Of a stretch of DNA of 64,000 nt, positions 43,801-55,399 are shown piece after piece. The translations under genes and the position numbers were made by a program. Source of the stretch: Rhododendron vialii. Its lineage: Eukaryota > Streptophyta > Magnoliopsida > Ericales > Ericaceae. Under the pieces are notes generated by a model. It saw only the letters and a list, made by a program, of their open reading frames with translations. It had not been told where the DNA came from and made no database searches. The DNA lies in contig NC_080569.1 in the NCBI RefSeq assembly GCF_030253575.1, positions 1,570,001 to 1,634,000 of the forward strand, read 5' to 3'. Each line of letters opens with the position of its first letter. Position 1 is the first letter of the stretch.

Positions 43801-46800
43801 ACTCAAAACGTAATCATGCATTTTTTAAGAGATTAAAAATGAATCCATGACAGAATATTCTTATTGATGACGAACCATGCCAGCACTCATCCACGCTGTA
43901 TCTGTGAAAACCCCCTCCAATGTGATCATGGACGCCTCCCCTTGCCATGCATTGCAAACTATATAAAACCATCTCTAAGTCTTCTTTTGCTTTACCCAAG
44001 TTCCCAGCTTCCTCTAACTTCTTTGAATGATACAGCATTAGTTGAATCTCAACTGGTCTAGGGAACTTGGGTGCAGAACCAAACCCACCGAACTTGGAAT
44101 CATAGGATCCAGCCAGCTATACAAAAGAGGAAGCAGAAAGGTTAGAAGAGGTGTACTGAAGATAAAAGTATTTACAGATGCAGAGAGAGAGAGAGAGAGA
44201 GAGATCCCTGTTTATGGATGAGGTGCTGCCATATCAGATAATCAAACTAACAGGAAAAAAGGAAAAGGGGTAATAAAATGAAACAAAGTTGGGACTAGTC
44301 CACATTGGACAAGTAGGAATTCCCCATTTTATCCACATACAACACATACGGTATGAATGGATTGTCATACATCAAGATCTTCACCCCAGAGAAATTTTGT
44401 CGCAATTAGACTCAAATGTGTCCCCAAGCAATATAAGCACAATATATCCAAAGTGAATGCCCAAAGGGTGAACAACTAGATTGCTAGTGTAATGCAGATG
44501 AGCTTTTCAAGGTCAATTATGAATAGCCATTTGTCAACGAGTACCGGATCATGTTCAAAAAAAAAACCTAGTACCTGATCGGTAAAGACTGAAAGTCCAT
44601 TCACAAAATAAGCCATAATCAAAAGAGAACGACTAACAAAGACCAAATGCCAGACACCCGTCTATCTGACCAGTACAGACTCATCCATGAAGTTTAAAAG
44701 GGATAAGCAGAGAAAGATGTAGCATTTCTCCTGACGCGATTAATCTCTTACCTGCTCGGCGCATAGTTCCAGCGCTTTCTGTGGAAGTCCATCTGGTAGA
44801 CTATTAGAATTTGCACTAGCAGATAATGCTTCCGATAGTTGTTCAATAGCAAAAGCTCCACTCTTAACAAGAACATCCCTCTTATTCTCCCAAGCCTCCT
44901 TCACCTTCCTGTTTCAAAAGATGGAAAAGTGTACAGAGAAAAAGACTTGTCTCAGGAGACGCAAATAAATAGAGAGGAATGCAGAAGAAATGACAAATAC
45001 TAACTAACAATGACATCTGCTCTAGAGAGGTTCAGAATACAGTCCTCAACAGTAACCCTTTATTGGACAATGCACTCAGCAGGTTTGGAGGTATCTACAG
45101 TTCCAAAATTAGATGGTGTTCTCACCTAAGTACAGTTTTAAACCCTGGTCTTCCGTAGTTATCATCTGGGGGAAAATAAGTTCCTCCCATCAGGGGCTTC
45201 AGATCTGGTGAAAGGAAGACGCTCAGTGGCCAACCTCCGCCACCATATAAAGCCTGCACATAAGTCATGTACACCTGGAAAAATCGAACAATTCATCAGC
45301 AGAGTAAAACAAGAGTCAGTGGAAAACATCTTCCAAATGCTTCTTTTACCTAATTGATGGACAAACTGTACAACAAGCCGCGCTCTTTTACCTATTTCTA
45401 TGTCAGTTCTCTAAATGATGAAACTTCACAGATAAAGACTACCCTTTACCAGTTCTAACTATGTTAACAAGGTATCTGAAAAATGAATTGCAGTAGAGAA
45501 ATTGTTAGGAACCCTCAAAGTCAAGAGAACAACTCCAAGAAAGTGATTCCAATATCTTCATAAGCTTATATATTTACCTTATCAACATCTGGCCGTTCTT
45601 CTCGATCTACCTGTTGCAACAATAAGAAACAAAAATTCTTTTCAGATTACACAAAAAAATTACCCACCCCAAATTGGATGAGATAGTTGGAACAACTCCT
45701 GTAATAAACAAGACACAAACTGACCTTGATACTAACAAACCAATCATTCAGCAATTTTGCAACCCCTTCATCCTCAAAGGATTCCACCTCCATTACATGA
45801 CACCTTTACAATAGTTTCCACCAATAAATCAGCCATTAACCATCAGCCAATTATAAGTTTTCATTAGACAATGAAGGATTAATCTCCAAAACAAAGGCCA
45901 AATCTCACCAGTGGCAGGTGCTGTATCCAACTAGTAGCCAGCAAAATTAAAAACCAATCACTGTTAGTATCACAATTCAGCACCTAGTCCTTTGCGGACA
46001 AAATGATTTAGAGATAGAATGTACTTGATAAGAAGATCGGAACGTCTCTGCTGCGAGCTTCTTTGAATGCTTCTTCACCCCATGGATACCAATTCACCTT
46101 CAGATTAGAAAAGACTCAGATGGGTATCGCAATCATGACTCAAATTTCAAGAAAAAAGCTAGAAAGCTGGAGAACGAAATTCAAATAATCTGAAACTTTA
46201 GACCCAGAAGCTTAAGCTATTTAGGTAGGGAGGTCACAACACTATATTAAGCGATCACTCATACCATCTCCAACCTATAATGGGATTAGATTCCTTAACA
46301 TTCCTCTCACATGCAACTGCATTCGAGGTATGTCATGTGTAACTTCTTTTGGGTCTATCATCGCGCACCCTTTTCGTTGAGCCTTTTTCGATACTCTGTA
46401 GTAACTTTAGATTCAACCCAAAAGCTTAAGCTATTAGGTGGGGAGGTCCCCACATTATAATGTTGAGTGATTGCTCATCTCATACCCAAGCAATCCGTGA
46501 TTGTATACCTTAACAATTGGATGGTGAGAAACTAAGGAAGAAAGGTTATAGTGAAACTTATCAGATTCCTTCCATTAGCAAAAAACCAAAATCCCCACAT
46601 CAACTAAGACCATCTCCAATTTTACCCTTCCTTTTATGTACTGATTTGGTTAAAGGCTTCATTTCCTATGAAAAATTCCAACTTCTTCATCAAATCTTTC
46701 AGAAAAAAAGTTCCCAACTTATTGGGATCCCATTTGTTCCTTGACAAATTAGGCTCTTCCTTAATTTAATACCACTTTTGTAAAAGGATTGGAGCTCTCA

Positions 46801-47605
46801 TCTTCCGCTCTTTTCCATCAAATCCAAGTTTGATAAAAACTTCGTGGATGATTGGAAGTGCCCTTAGCCACATACTTATTCGGACCCAGATACCAAAGGT
46901 TTCTTTATTCCTGCCCTCTACAGTCAATGAAAGGATAAGATCATCAGAGTTTCTTGCCAAAATCACTCATTTGGATGGAGTAATTTGGTGAGAAATGGAG
47001 AGAAATGTACAGAAATGATATTTTCCGATTGGTTCCTTCCCTTTTCTCACCAAATCTCACATGAATTTTGTGAGCAACCAAAAGGGTGTGATTTGGTGAG
47101 AAGGGCACTCCTTTCTTGTCACACCCTTTATCTCAATCCAAAGTAATGACAATTCGATAGGGCTCTCCTTTCTTGTCACACCCTTTCTCTCAATCCAAAG
47201 TAATGACATTTCGATAAATTGAGAAAATTCAATCTTACATACCGGGTTATGAGCATGTTGAAGAAGGTAGGGACTGTGCTCCGCGGCCAGACGATTAGTA
47301 TGCTTGTGGGTAGTCACTGAAACCGGCTTCTGGGACTGTTCAGCCATGGCAAAGACCTTGTGGGAGTGAATGGGTCGTCGAGATATGACCAAGAAGGGCC
47401 AAGAAAGTGACTGATTTCTCGCCCGAGTAATGAGCTGATGATGGTGGTGATTATGAGAGATGAAGTGGCGAAGAGATGGATGGAACAGTAGTCTTTTGAG
47501 GATCATAGAAGTGTGGAGAGAGAATGGGAAGGTGTTTTTTTTCAAGTGGGTTTTTATACGGAACAGAGTTGTTGGGGAGAGAGAATGCGGGAGGTGAGTT
47601 GCCAT
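40833..47605 (-). CDS. SPATA20/YyaL-like thioredoxin-domain (DUF255) protein, 15 exons, 847 aa
   Basis: Homologue of spermatogenesis-associated protein 20 (plant At4g03200 type). Exons, all minus: 47243-47605, 46025-46097, 45909-45930, 45725-45803, 45578-45610, 45126-45274, 44752-44908, 43876-44116, 43500-43741, 42809-43072, 42608-42718, 42284-42508, 41765-41968, 41494-41670, 40833-41036. All phases fit with no break. The N-terminus (to about residue 85) is basic and His/Ser-rich, fitting a mitochondrial or plastid transit peptide; MAEQSQKP at 47348 could be a second start. Then comes the thioredoxin-like domain: [40 protein letters not shown], the redox motif CHWC (Cys151, Cys154), [11 protein letters not shown] and [19 protein letters not shown]. 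The rest is the six-hairpin-glycosidase-like alpha/alpha barrel ([66 protein letters not shown]). The biochemical role is unknown. Intron 12 has a GC donor. Confidence 0.93.
44116..44752 (-). other. Intron 7 of the DUF255 gene with GA microsatellite
   Basis: About 635 bp without coding signal. A GA run lies at 44179-44203. The borders are a CAG|GTAAGAG donor at 44752 and a TATAG|CTGGCT acceptor before 44116. Confidence 0.7.
46098..47242 (-). other. Intron 1 of the DUF255 gene, with internal duplications
   Basis: 1145 bp between CCG|GTATGT and AAG|GTGAAT. It carries a roughly 80-bp direct repeat (AAGCTTAAGCTATT-AGGT, near 46208 and 46421) and a tandem copy of a 60-65 bp unit near the donor (TTCTTGTCACACCCTTT at 47113 and 47172). 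A possible MITE with ACCATCTCCAAT and an inverted ATTGGAG end lies at about 46606-46797. Confidence 0.55.
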
Positions 47606-48420
47606 TTTGGGTTAGAGGGTTTGGTAATTGGTAAAGATGATAATAGGGGTCAATGTGTGCCACTTGGAGCGGTTAGTCTTCCGGTCGTGGATGGATAATA
47701 GGATATTTGCCTCTTGATAAACTAAGGCTCTGTTTGGAATTTAAGAAAAGAAAAGGAAAGGAAAAGAAAAGAAAATTATAAAAAAATTCCCTCATATTAT
47801 TTAGTTGGAAGAGAAAGAGAGGAGAAAATAACGATTTTTGATTTTGTGAATAATAAATTTTCCTTCCCTTTTTCCTCTCATTTTCTTCCCATTTTATTTT
47901 ATTTTTCTTTCTTTTCTTTTCCATAGGTTCCAAACAGAGCCTAAACAAATCACTCGAGTTTTTTTTTTTTTTTTGATCCAAAATCACTCGAGTTTGAACT
48001 CACTTCGTTCGTTAAAAGTTGATTCAAGATCGATTTGTATAAAATTAACTTGAACATGTTAAGTTTTCACATAAAGGCAGAAAAAGTTATTACTTGACTC
48101 GATTGAGGTTAAAAATCACAAGACGTATGAGGTACTCGAGATACGTTCAAGCGAAACTCGTTCGAAATTAACTCGTCTCATAAACATTTTCGAATCAAAC
48201 TTCAACAATTAACTGTTTGGCTCGTTTGTCACCCTAGCTAGTATAAATAGGAGGCATAACCGTTTTGATGATCCGCCAGTTATTTATCCCTGATCCATTC
48301 TTCCCATCAGCCTCAAGAGCCATTTAAGCGTGCATTGCCATAAACTATTAAAAATGTCCATTCATCACAAATAAGAACAGTACTAAATCTCTCATTCAGG
48401 GAACTTTCTTATTCATGTAG
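47606..48420. repeat. Upstream region of the DUF255 gene, first copy of a direct duplication
   Basis: From about 47640 to 48420 this matches 49530-50090 in order: GGGGTCAATGTGTGCCACTT, TTTGCCTCTTGATAAAC, GAGTTTGAACTCA, AACTTGAACATGTTAA, AACTAACTGTTTGGCT-like, and CATTTAAGCGTGCATTGCCA. The first copy carries an extra Harbinger MITE and an extra T-rich insertion (about 47955-47990). The DUF255 promoter and leader are within 47606-47700. Confidence 0.75.
47726..47941. mobile_element. 216-bp PIF/Harbinger-like MITE
   Basis: Perfect inverted ends GGCTCTGTTTGGAA and TTCCAAACAGAGCC, flanked by TAA on both sides (47723-47725 and 47942-47944). The other copy of the duplicated region lacks it (GATGAACGAAACAAACCACC at about 49602), giving an empty site. 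The interior is A/G then C/T-rich and could form a hairpin. Confidence 0.85.
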
Positions 48421-48824
48421 ATTTAATATGGGGAAAAGCATAACTAGTTTTGTTTTCAACTAATGTTGTCCTTACATTATACTAACACGGATGATAATTC
48501 TGTGGCCTGCAGGTTTGTTAGGAAAGATAAAGACATCGATTTAAGAAATAAAATTCTTTTGCTTGATATTTTTTCTAAGGTGCTATTAATTTTTTTGGTT
48601 CATTATATACGAGGGCTTTTCAATTGAACCCTCTAGTAAAATTTGGAAAAAGATGAAGCAATTCAATTTGCGAATAAATTAAATCCCTTCAATTAAAGTA
48701 ACAGACAATATATTTGAGAGCTTATTTGTACGGATGGTCTCCAAAATATTTTTAAAATGTCAATTTGGCTCTTTAGAACTTTCTTCAAGTCAATATATGT
48801 ATATATATATATATATATATATAC
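48421..48824. other. Spacer left of the full MITE copy
   Basis: AT-rich with no gene. It ends in an AT microsatellite (48796-48823) into which the MITE inserted. Confidence 0.5.
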
Positions 48825-49186
48825 GGGACGGTTCAAGGGATACCCAAAAAAACACCTAAAAAAACACCCCAAATCTCAAACTCATAGTTCCAGATCAAAT
48901 TTTTATGATCCGAACCGTTCTATGTGTGCAGAATGTGATTTTAAAGGTGCCCGCGAGAAATTAACAAAAAAAATGATCGGGAAAGGCTTGATTTGAGCAG
49001 TTTTATTTGAACTGTTCAATAAAAAACTGTTTGAAACTGTTCGGATCAAGCCCTTCCCGGTCATTTTTTTTGCTGATTTCTCGTGGGTACCTTTAAAATC
49101 ACGTTCTGATCACATTGAGCGGCTCAGATCATCAAAATTTGATCGGGAACTATGAGGTGTTTTCTTGGGTGTCTCCGGAACCGCCC

Positions 49187-49187
<1 letters not shown>
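48825..49187. mobile_element. 363-bp palindromic MITE, full copy
   Basis: The ends are GGGACGGTTC and GAACCGCCCC, and the arms continue as ACCC-AAAAAAACACC and GGTGTTTTCTTGGGT, ATAGTTCC-GATCAAATTTT and AAAATTTGATCGGGAACTAT, and GGTGCCCGCGAGAAATTA and TTTCTCGTGGGTACC. The centre is AAACTGTTTGAAACTGTT. It is nearly palindromic over its full length. AT repeats on both sides hide the target duplication. Confidence 0.82.
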
Positions 49188-49229
<42 letters not shown>

Positions 49230-50181
49230 TAATCTTTCGCAATTTTAATCTTTAGAGTCCTCAGATGTACCGAAATTTCCATGTGAAGGGAATTTGGCAG
49301 AATTTTGAAAGGTCTTTAAAGGTTAGATTTCCACAGCTCTCGGATACGTGGAGGCTTGTGTGAATACTTGGAGGAAGTTCTGAAGGGCCTTTGACGTAGC
49401 TTTGATAGGTTGATTTTTAAAGCTTTCGGATGTATCAAAGCTTGTGATCGATGGAGACTTGGAGAAAGTTATGAAGTTCCTTCACACCTTCGATTAAGCT
49501 TATGATGGTGAACATATATATGATGATCATGATAATAGGGCCATAGGGGTCAATGGGTGCCACTTGGAGTCTTGCGATCGGTGGAAGGATATATATTTGC
49601 CTCTTGATGAACGAAACAAACCACCCGAGTTTGAACTCATTTCATTCTTTAAAAGTTGATTCAAAGATAGATTTGTATAAATTAACTTGAACATGTTAAA
49701 GTTTTCAAATTAAGCTGGAACAAGTTACTACTTGACTCGATCGACGTTAAAAATTACTAGTATAAGATATACAAGGTACGTGAGATACGTTCGATTAAAA
49801 CTCGTTCAAAATTAGCTCATTTCAAAAATATTTTCGAACCAAGTTTCAACAACTAACTGTTTGGCTGGTTTGTCACACAAGCAGAAATCTGGGGCATATA
49901 GCATGCCGTCGATGCCGACTGCCGTTTTGATTATCCGCCAGTTATTAGTTCCTGATCCGTTCTCCTCGTCAGACACTCAAGAGCCATTTAAGTGTGCATT
50001 GCCATAAACTTAATTAAAAGTGTCCATTCATGAGAAATAAGAACAGTACTATAAATCTCTCATTCAGGAAACTTTCTTACTTCCTAAATGATCGTTCACT
50101 ACGAAAAAATCTGCAATTTTTAGATTAAAAAATGAGGCTCTTCTGTGTATTAATTTTTTGATACCAAATTGAATAACTAAT
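49188..50181. repeat. AT microsatellite and second copy of the upstream duplication
   Basis: An AT repeat (49190-49222) is followed by spacer with short local repeats (AGCTTTCGGAT-like, 49330-49450), then 49530-50090, the second copy of the region at 47640-48420. No gene. Confidence 0.65.
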
Positions 50182-52428
50182 TGTCACGACCCAACTGAAA
50201 GGGTACATGACCGGCCAGTGAAATGAAATCACTCAAGGCCTTTTAAACTCTCAATTGCAAATATCTTTCTAATATATATATTTAATATCTATAAGTGGAA
50301 GCATAAATTAAAATACATTCAAAGTTGACTATTGTGCATACCAATTACAAACTTTGCCTAATGGCACTAGCTTACAATAATTGTGGGCCCCAAAATCTTG
50401 ATACTGTCGAATTAATTATAGTGCTAGCTTCCAACCGCCAAACCCCCTATAGAACAAAACTGAATCTCAATGTCTGACAGAAATGTCAATAAAATCACCA
50501 TCATTGAAAGGACCAGCTAAACTTGTGACGATCTGAAATGAGTGCGCACAAAACCATTTCAGTGAGAATTACAATATACAGAGGTTACATAATCGCATGA
50601 GAAAAATCAAATAAAACATGGCATAATCATAAACTTTCAACAACCAATGTAGTTATTACCAAATTCAAAAATCATATAATCTTCAGCGACTCAAATTTCA
50701 AATATGCAAATTATAAAATCTAGAATCCAATGATAGTTTTCAACTCAAAACTGTTAAACCAAAGAGATCCATCATGGGCGATAATCCGGTAGCTCAGGGA
50801 GCGACCTCAACATGCACAAAATAAGGAAAATAATCAAATCCAAAGGATACCTGACCATATCCTTACCCGCAATTCTATAGGTGCCAAGTTACATATAACT
50901 CATCAGAGCTCTTCGCCTAGATATTATATCAATAGGTTTAATCCACTTTTCCTTTTTAGATTAATCGATCTCATGCTTGTTTTTAAATTTATTTTTCACA
51001 ATTTATACATAACATATCTAGACTTATAACAACAATATTCACAAAACAATTTTGAAAGAATATTATGTAAGTAAGGTATATCGTACTCACCTCGATAGTG
51101 TGAACCATAAGTTACCAACTTACCATGGGTACGATTACCGATATGAACCCGCGCCTGTTGGAAAAATCCTCGGCGATGGGGTTATCTCACGAGCCCGCTC
51201 CTGAATCTTTTACCATGCATAACGAGGCTTTTAAAGGGAAAACAAGGGTGCTCTAAGGAAATTAGATGGCTGCCCACCACGGGTAGGAGGAAGGGTCACG
51301 GGAGAGTGCGAGAGAGGTGCGGAGGCTGCCCGGAGGTGAGCCCTGGTGGCGGTGGTGGTTTTTAGTTGCCAGTGAAAGATGCAGTGTTGTGCATTGGTGG
51401 TGGTGTTCATGGAGTTTGCCAAGAGAGAGAGAGAGAGTTTATGGGTGAAGAGGAGGGAGAGGGGAGGCCGTGGGCATTGGAGGTGGAGGTGGTCCAAGAG
51501 GTGGTGGCGGTACGGGCGGTGGTAGTTCGGGTGATATGGTGCTTCGGGTGTGATAGTGGTAATAATGAGGGGTGCCTGGGTGGTATTAATTGTATGGTGG
51601 TGGTTCAAGCTGCAGAAAGAGATTAATAAATTCTGTCCGGATGAGCCGGTGAACGGGGTTTTCCGTCAGCACCCTTGTGGGCTCTCTTCGCATATTTTTT
51701 TGGGCAATTCAAATCGTGCACTAGATAGAGCTTGTAAAATAATTAGCTACACCAAAAATCAGATTATTCGGACATTGATTGGTATGTCAAAAGTTGAGTT
51801 ATAAACGAAAAATGGACGGCCTAGATCTGTCAACTGTTTTTTAAGTCAAACTGTCCATAGCCGTTCATTTTATCGTCAAAAAACTTAACTTTTGATATAT
51901 CTATCGATGTTTGAACAAGCTGATTTTTTTGCATGGGTTCATTATTCTATAGGCCCTACAAGATACACAATTTGAATTACTAAAAAAAATGCGTGAAGGA
52001 AGCCCACAGAGAAGCGAAAAACCTTCCTTTTCCGGCTCATCCGGACAGAATTTACACTCGAGAAGAAGTAGAGAAAAGAGAGGGTGGTGCATGTGTGTCT
52101 TCTTGTGGGGGAAAAATACCCAGAGATCAAGTATTTATAATATGGCTAAAGTGAGAGGACATGAATACAAACCATCCACGTACTTCAGATATTTCATATC
52201 CATCTAATAGTTAATTGTTTCCCCAACCAATTCCTACCAGAAAGAATTGAGATCATTGGCTCGGGATAGGGTCTGGCCGACACTGAATAAGTTATTCAAG
52301 GGAAACTATCTTGCCGACAGTGCGTTCGATCCCCAATCGGGTCTCGTTGTTCGGACTCTGTTCTCAGAAAAATGTTCCAAAATTTACCATTGACGATGAA
52401 AATTATTTTGAATCTAACTGGGGTGACA
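50182..52428. mobile_element. Probable LTR of a gypsy-type retrotransposon, with nested MITE
   Basis: The left end TGTCACGACCC is a common start of plant gypsy-type LTRs. The following 1.4 kb has the look of such an LTR, including a purine-rich and GGT-rich part at 51330-51600. The right end is uncertain: GGGGTGACA near 52420-52428 is one candidate, but no target duplication was found. No internal protein domains are present, so it is a fossil solo LTR or fragment. The nested MITE is listed separately. Confidence 0.35.
51628..52053. mobile_element. 426-bp foldback MITE
   Basis: The perfect inverted ends of 22 bp begin AAATTCTGTCCGGATGAGCC and end GGCTCATCCGGACAGAATTT. Further inner pairs are TGTGGGCT-CTTCGCAT and ATGCGTGAAGGAAGCCCAC, and CAAAAGTTGAGTT and AACTTAACTTTTG. 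The open frames inside are not genes. Confidence 0.8.
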
Positions 52429-52930
52429 GAATTTGAAGATAGTTTGTCGATTATCGATTTTTTAAATGTTAAATTAAAATTGAGTTATCACACTAATTGC
52501 AAAGAAATTTAAAAAAATGATGCACAGAAGTGCTTTATTTTTTTATTCAAAAATTACACGTTTTCTCGTAATTATCTATCAATTGGAAACGGAAAGAGTA
52601 TTCATGTAGATTTATTAGACATCGGTACATGGCCACACAATTTAGTTACATTTGTCTTGAATGGTCTGTAGAAATGATTTTTTAAATGCATCATCTACTT
52701 AGTAGTATTTTTTTAGATAAATGCTGTCCTATTCCTATTGACAATAGTAATTAGTATCCAATGAAAAATATACTGTAGTATTTTTCATGAATATCTTCTA
52801 CGTGGCCCTAGATTAGAAACTTTTTCAATGATCATCTGGGGAGGACCTAAAATCTGACACATGTACCCTAAAATTCAACTGTCGAACATACCAACTGTCG
52901 AGCATTGTGGCCAATGACACTCTGCGTTTG
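52429..52930. other. Spacer left of the ASR promoter
   Basis: AT-rich DNA without coding or defined element. Confidence 0.4.
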
Positions 52931-53132
52931 GACACTCAGCCTTACCAATCCATTAAATAAATGAAACCATGCCTTAGGCTTCCACATAACAGTACTCAGC
53001 CTTGCCAATCCATTAGTATAAATATAACACCATGCCTTAAGCTTCAACATATCATTAAAACCCGATTCTCCATATAATCCACTTTACATACATTTACGAT
53101 CGACTAAACTTTTTTGCCACCACACCGCAAAA
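52931..53132 (+). promoter_or_regulatory. ASR promoter with duplicated core
   Basis: A 58-bp segment is repeated in tandem: ACTCAGCCTTACCAATCCAT starts at 52935 and ACTCAGCCTTGCCAATCCAT at 52993. Both continue to CACCATGCCTTA- or AACCATGCCTTA-like sequence. Only the second copy has a clear TATA box, TATAAATATA at 53017-53026, about 107 bp before the ATG. A CCAAT word lies in each copy. Confidence 0.7.
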
Positions 53133-53279
53133 ATGGCCGATAAGCTCTTCCACCACCACAACAAGGAGGAGGACAACAGCCCCCCCGATTATAAGAGGGA
53201 AGAGAAGGAGCACAAGCGTCATGAGCACCTTGGTGAGCTTGGTGCCGTTGGAGCTGGAGCCTATGCCTTGGTAATTAAC

Positions 53280-53328
<49 letters not shown>

Positions 53329-54190
53329 ATGTAATCAATTTATGGGGAGTGATTGGACCTAGGAATGTGGTTAGAAATTCAAATCTAGTACTCCTATTTA
53401 GATATCATCCCTCTTATATGTTCATATAACGAACAGAGAATTTTCATACTGTAATTGAGTTAGTATGTTTTAACTCTACGTGGGTTACTCACAATGAAAT
53501 GTTTTCATAGAAAGAAATGGTTCTCATAAACCATAAGGACTATCAAATTACACAATTCCACCACACCACGAGATGTGCTACTTTTTCGAATTTCATGTTT
53601 TAAATATATAAAAAAAAAAAAAGCGAATCTTTCTTTTTGAATTTTTTTAGCACAAACCTCTTATGTTTATAATGATGTGAGCGATGTCATCTTCGTAATT
53701 AAAAAGCATCAAGATGGGTCTTTGTTTGATCAGAAAATACTACAGTAGATATACAGAAACGTACCATAATTTACCAACTATAGTGTAGATTGATTTTGAT
53801 GTAAACATATATATCACTTGGGTAAGTTTCATAGACACTGCTCATCACTGTCTACATTTTTGTTATTAGTCTCTTTCTTTTTGTTTACATATACTCAAGT
53901 CTTTTTAGTCTCTCCGAGGAAACAACTCACGCAATTTGTGTCATTTTTTCTAACTATTTGGGTCGATACTTGCCTCATGAGGAGATTAAAATTTATGCAT
54001 GCAGGATGAGAAGCACAAGGAAAAGAAAGACCCAGAGCATGCTCACAAACACCAGCTAGAGGAAGAAGCGGCAGCCGCAGGTGCAGTTGGAGCCGGCGGC
54101 TATGGCTTCCATGAGCACCATGAGAAGAAAGATGACAAGAAAGAAGAGGAAGAGGCCGGTGGAAAGAAGCACCACCACCACCTCTTTTAA
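53133..54190 (+). CDS. ASR: ASR (abscisic acid-, stress-, ripening-induced) protein, two exons, 107 aa
   Basis: Small, very hydrophilic ABA/WDS-domain protein. The exons are 53133-53270 and 54005-54190, joined by TTG|GTAATT and GCATGCAG|GATGAG in phase 0. The N-terminus [15 protein letters not shown] gives the usual His-rich metal-binding start. The ABA/WDS core follows: [67 protein letters not shown]. The C-terminus is Lys/Glu-rich and ends [13 protein letters not shown] proteins act as zinc-dependent DNA-binding factors and as chaperone-like protectants under drought, and move between nucleus and cytosol. The 734-bp intron starts with an AT/GT microsatellite 10 bp after the donor. A polyadenylation signal candidate AATAAA is at 54388-54393. 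A decayed copy of the intron and 3' flank is at 60540-63800. Confidence 0.95.
53279..53326. repeat. (AT)n(GT)n microsatellite in the ASR intron
   Basis: It begins about 10 bp from the 5' splice site; length variation here could influence splicing. The minus-strand open frame through it is an artefact of the repeat. Confidence 0.9.
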
Positions 54191-54468
54191 TTTTTCAATT
54201 AATTGGTTATATGTCTATGTTTAAGTTTACTGAACATGTGTGCGGTAAGCTATTACCACCCTAAATAATGATGTACGTGATGCGTCATGTGTGTTTAATT
54301 TTATGTGTCATTTGTGCTTGCAGTTATGTTTGTTTTCTTAAGATCGAGTTTCTCCGTTGTTGGGATACACTGTATGAGTTCGTTATTAATAAAGAATACT
54401 TCCTTGTTCCTTTTCATTGATCCTTTTTTGATGAGTTGGGGAAAATATATACAACATTTTACTTGTAA

Positions 54469-54714
54469 GAGAAAATATTCGTTACGGCTGTTCCGTAAAG
54501 AAAAAGTTACGGAGGTCAATCACGATCGTTCAAAGTGTTTTTGGAACGATCCGGATTGAAAATCAATTATGATCGGTAATAATTAATTGTGATTAACTTT
54601 TTTCCGGAATAGTTTCAATAAAATCTGGACCGTCCTAAACCGAAACGGACTCGCATGATTGAACAGCTTTGTGAACATGATGTTCACGGAGGCTCCGTGA
54701 AAAAGACACTCTCT
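54469..54714. mobile_element. 246-bp MITE in the ASR 3' flank
   Basis: A perfect 8-bp target duplication ACTTGTAA (54461-54468 and 54715-54722) brackets the element. The inner ends carry imperfect inverted TTACGGCTGTTCCGTAA and TTCACGGAGGCTCCGTGAA. The relic ASR copy has a single uninterrupted ACTTGTAA at 63738-63745, which is the empty site. Eight bp suggests a hAT-type transposase source. Confidence 0.85.
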
Positions 54715-54992
54715 ACTTGTAATGATCATGTAGAATAACATTGCTGATCCCGAAAGAAAATGATGTTCAATCTTGGGTCTTTGTGATCTCCAGGTACTGT
54801 GACTAAATTTGTCAATGTTATGTAAAAAAAAAAATTACTTATTCCATTCCTATTATCGAGACGAATTAATTAATAATTCATAAAATTTGGCACAGAATTA
54901 ACTGCGAAAAAAATTTAAGTAAGGACAATTCTTATATTTAAGTTAAGTTCATAAGAATGCAGCCTAAACATGGGTACCTTCATTTGCCCCTG

Positions 54993-55384
54993 TCCAGTTT
55001 TTTTCCAACCTGTCCGGTCCAATTTTGGATCATTTGTGGGCACTTTCCGGGGCAACAACAATGATCGAAATTATTCACTGTTTAGCGCTCATCGAGAACA
55101 TTGAGTGTGTCAAAAATCACGTTGGTCTGATATAGTTTGATATGATATCTAAATTCATTTATATTCAAATAATTATATTAAATGGGATACAATTCAATGT
55201 TGCACATTTCTTCTTGCAAACTTAATGCATTTAGAAATTATATTAAACTAGTGATTTTTGGCGTGATCAATATTTTCGACTAACTCTAAAAAGTAAATAC
55301 TTTTGATCATTATTGACGTTCCGGAAAGTGTCTACAAATAATCCAAAATTCAACCAGACAGATCGGAAGAAAACTGGACAGGAC
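54993..55384. mobile_element. Inverted-repeat MITE, about 390 bp
   Basis: Left arm CTGTCCAGTTTTTTTCCAAC, then GGTCCAATTTTGGATCATTT, GGGCACTTTCCGG, and ATGATCGAAATTATTC. The right arm is the complement, ending GAAAACTGGACAG. The arms are about 90 bp with moderate divergence. A solitary end of the family lies at 10195-10330. The target duplication is unclear. Confidence 0.65.
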
Positions 55385-55399
55385 CCTTTCCATGGGTGG

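Noticed and set aside
51231-51626. Frames of 125 and 86 residues (His/Thr-rich and Gly/Val-rich)
   Set aside because: They come from a GGT-rich and GA-rich non-coding stretch in the probable LTR; no conserved motif.
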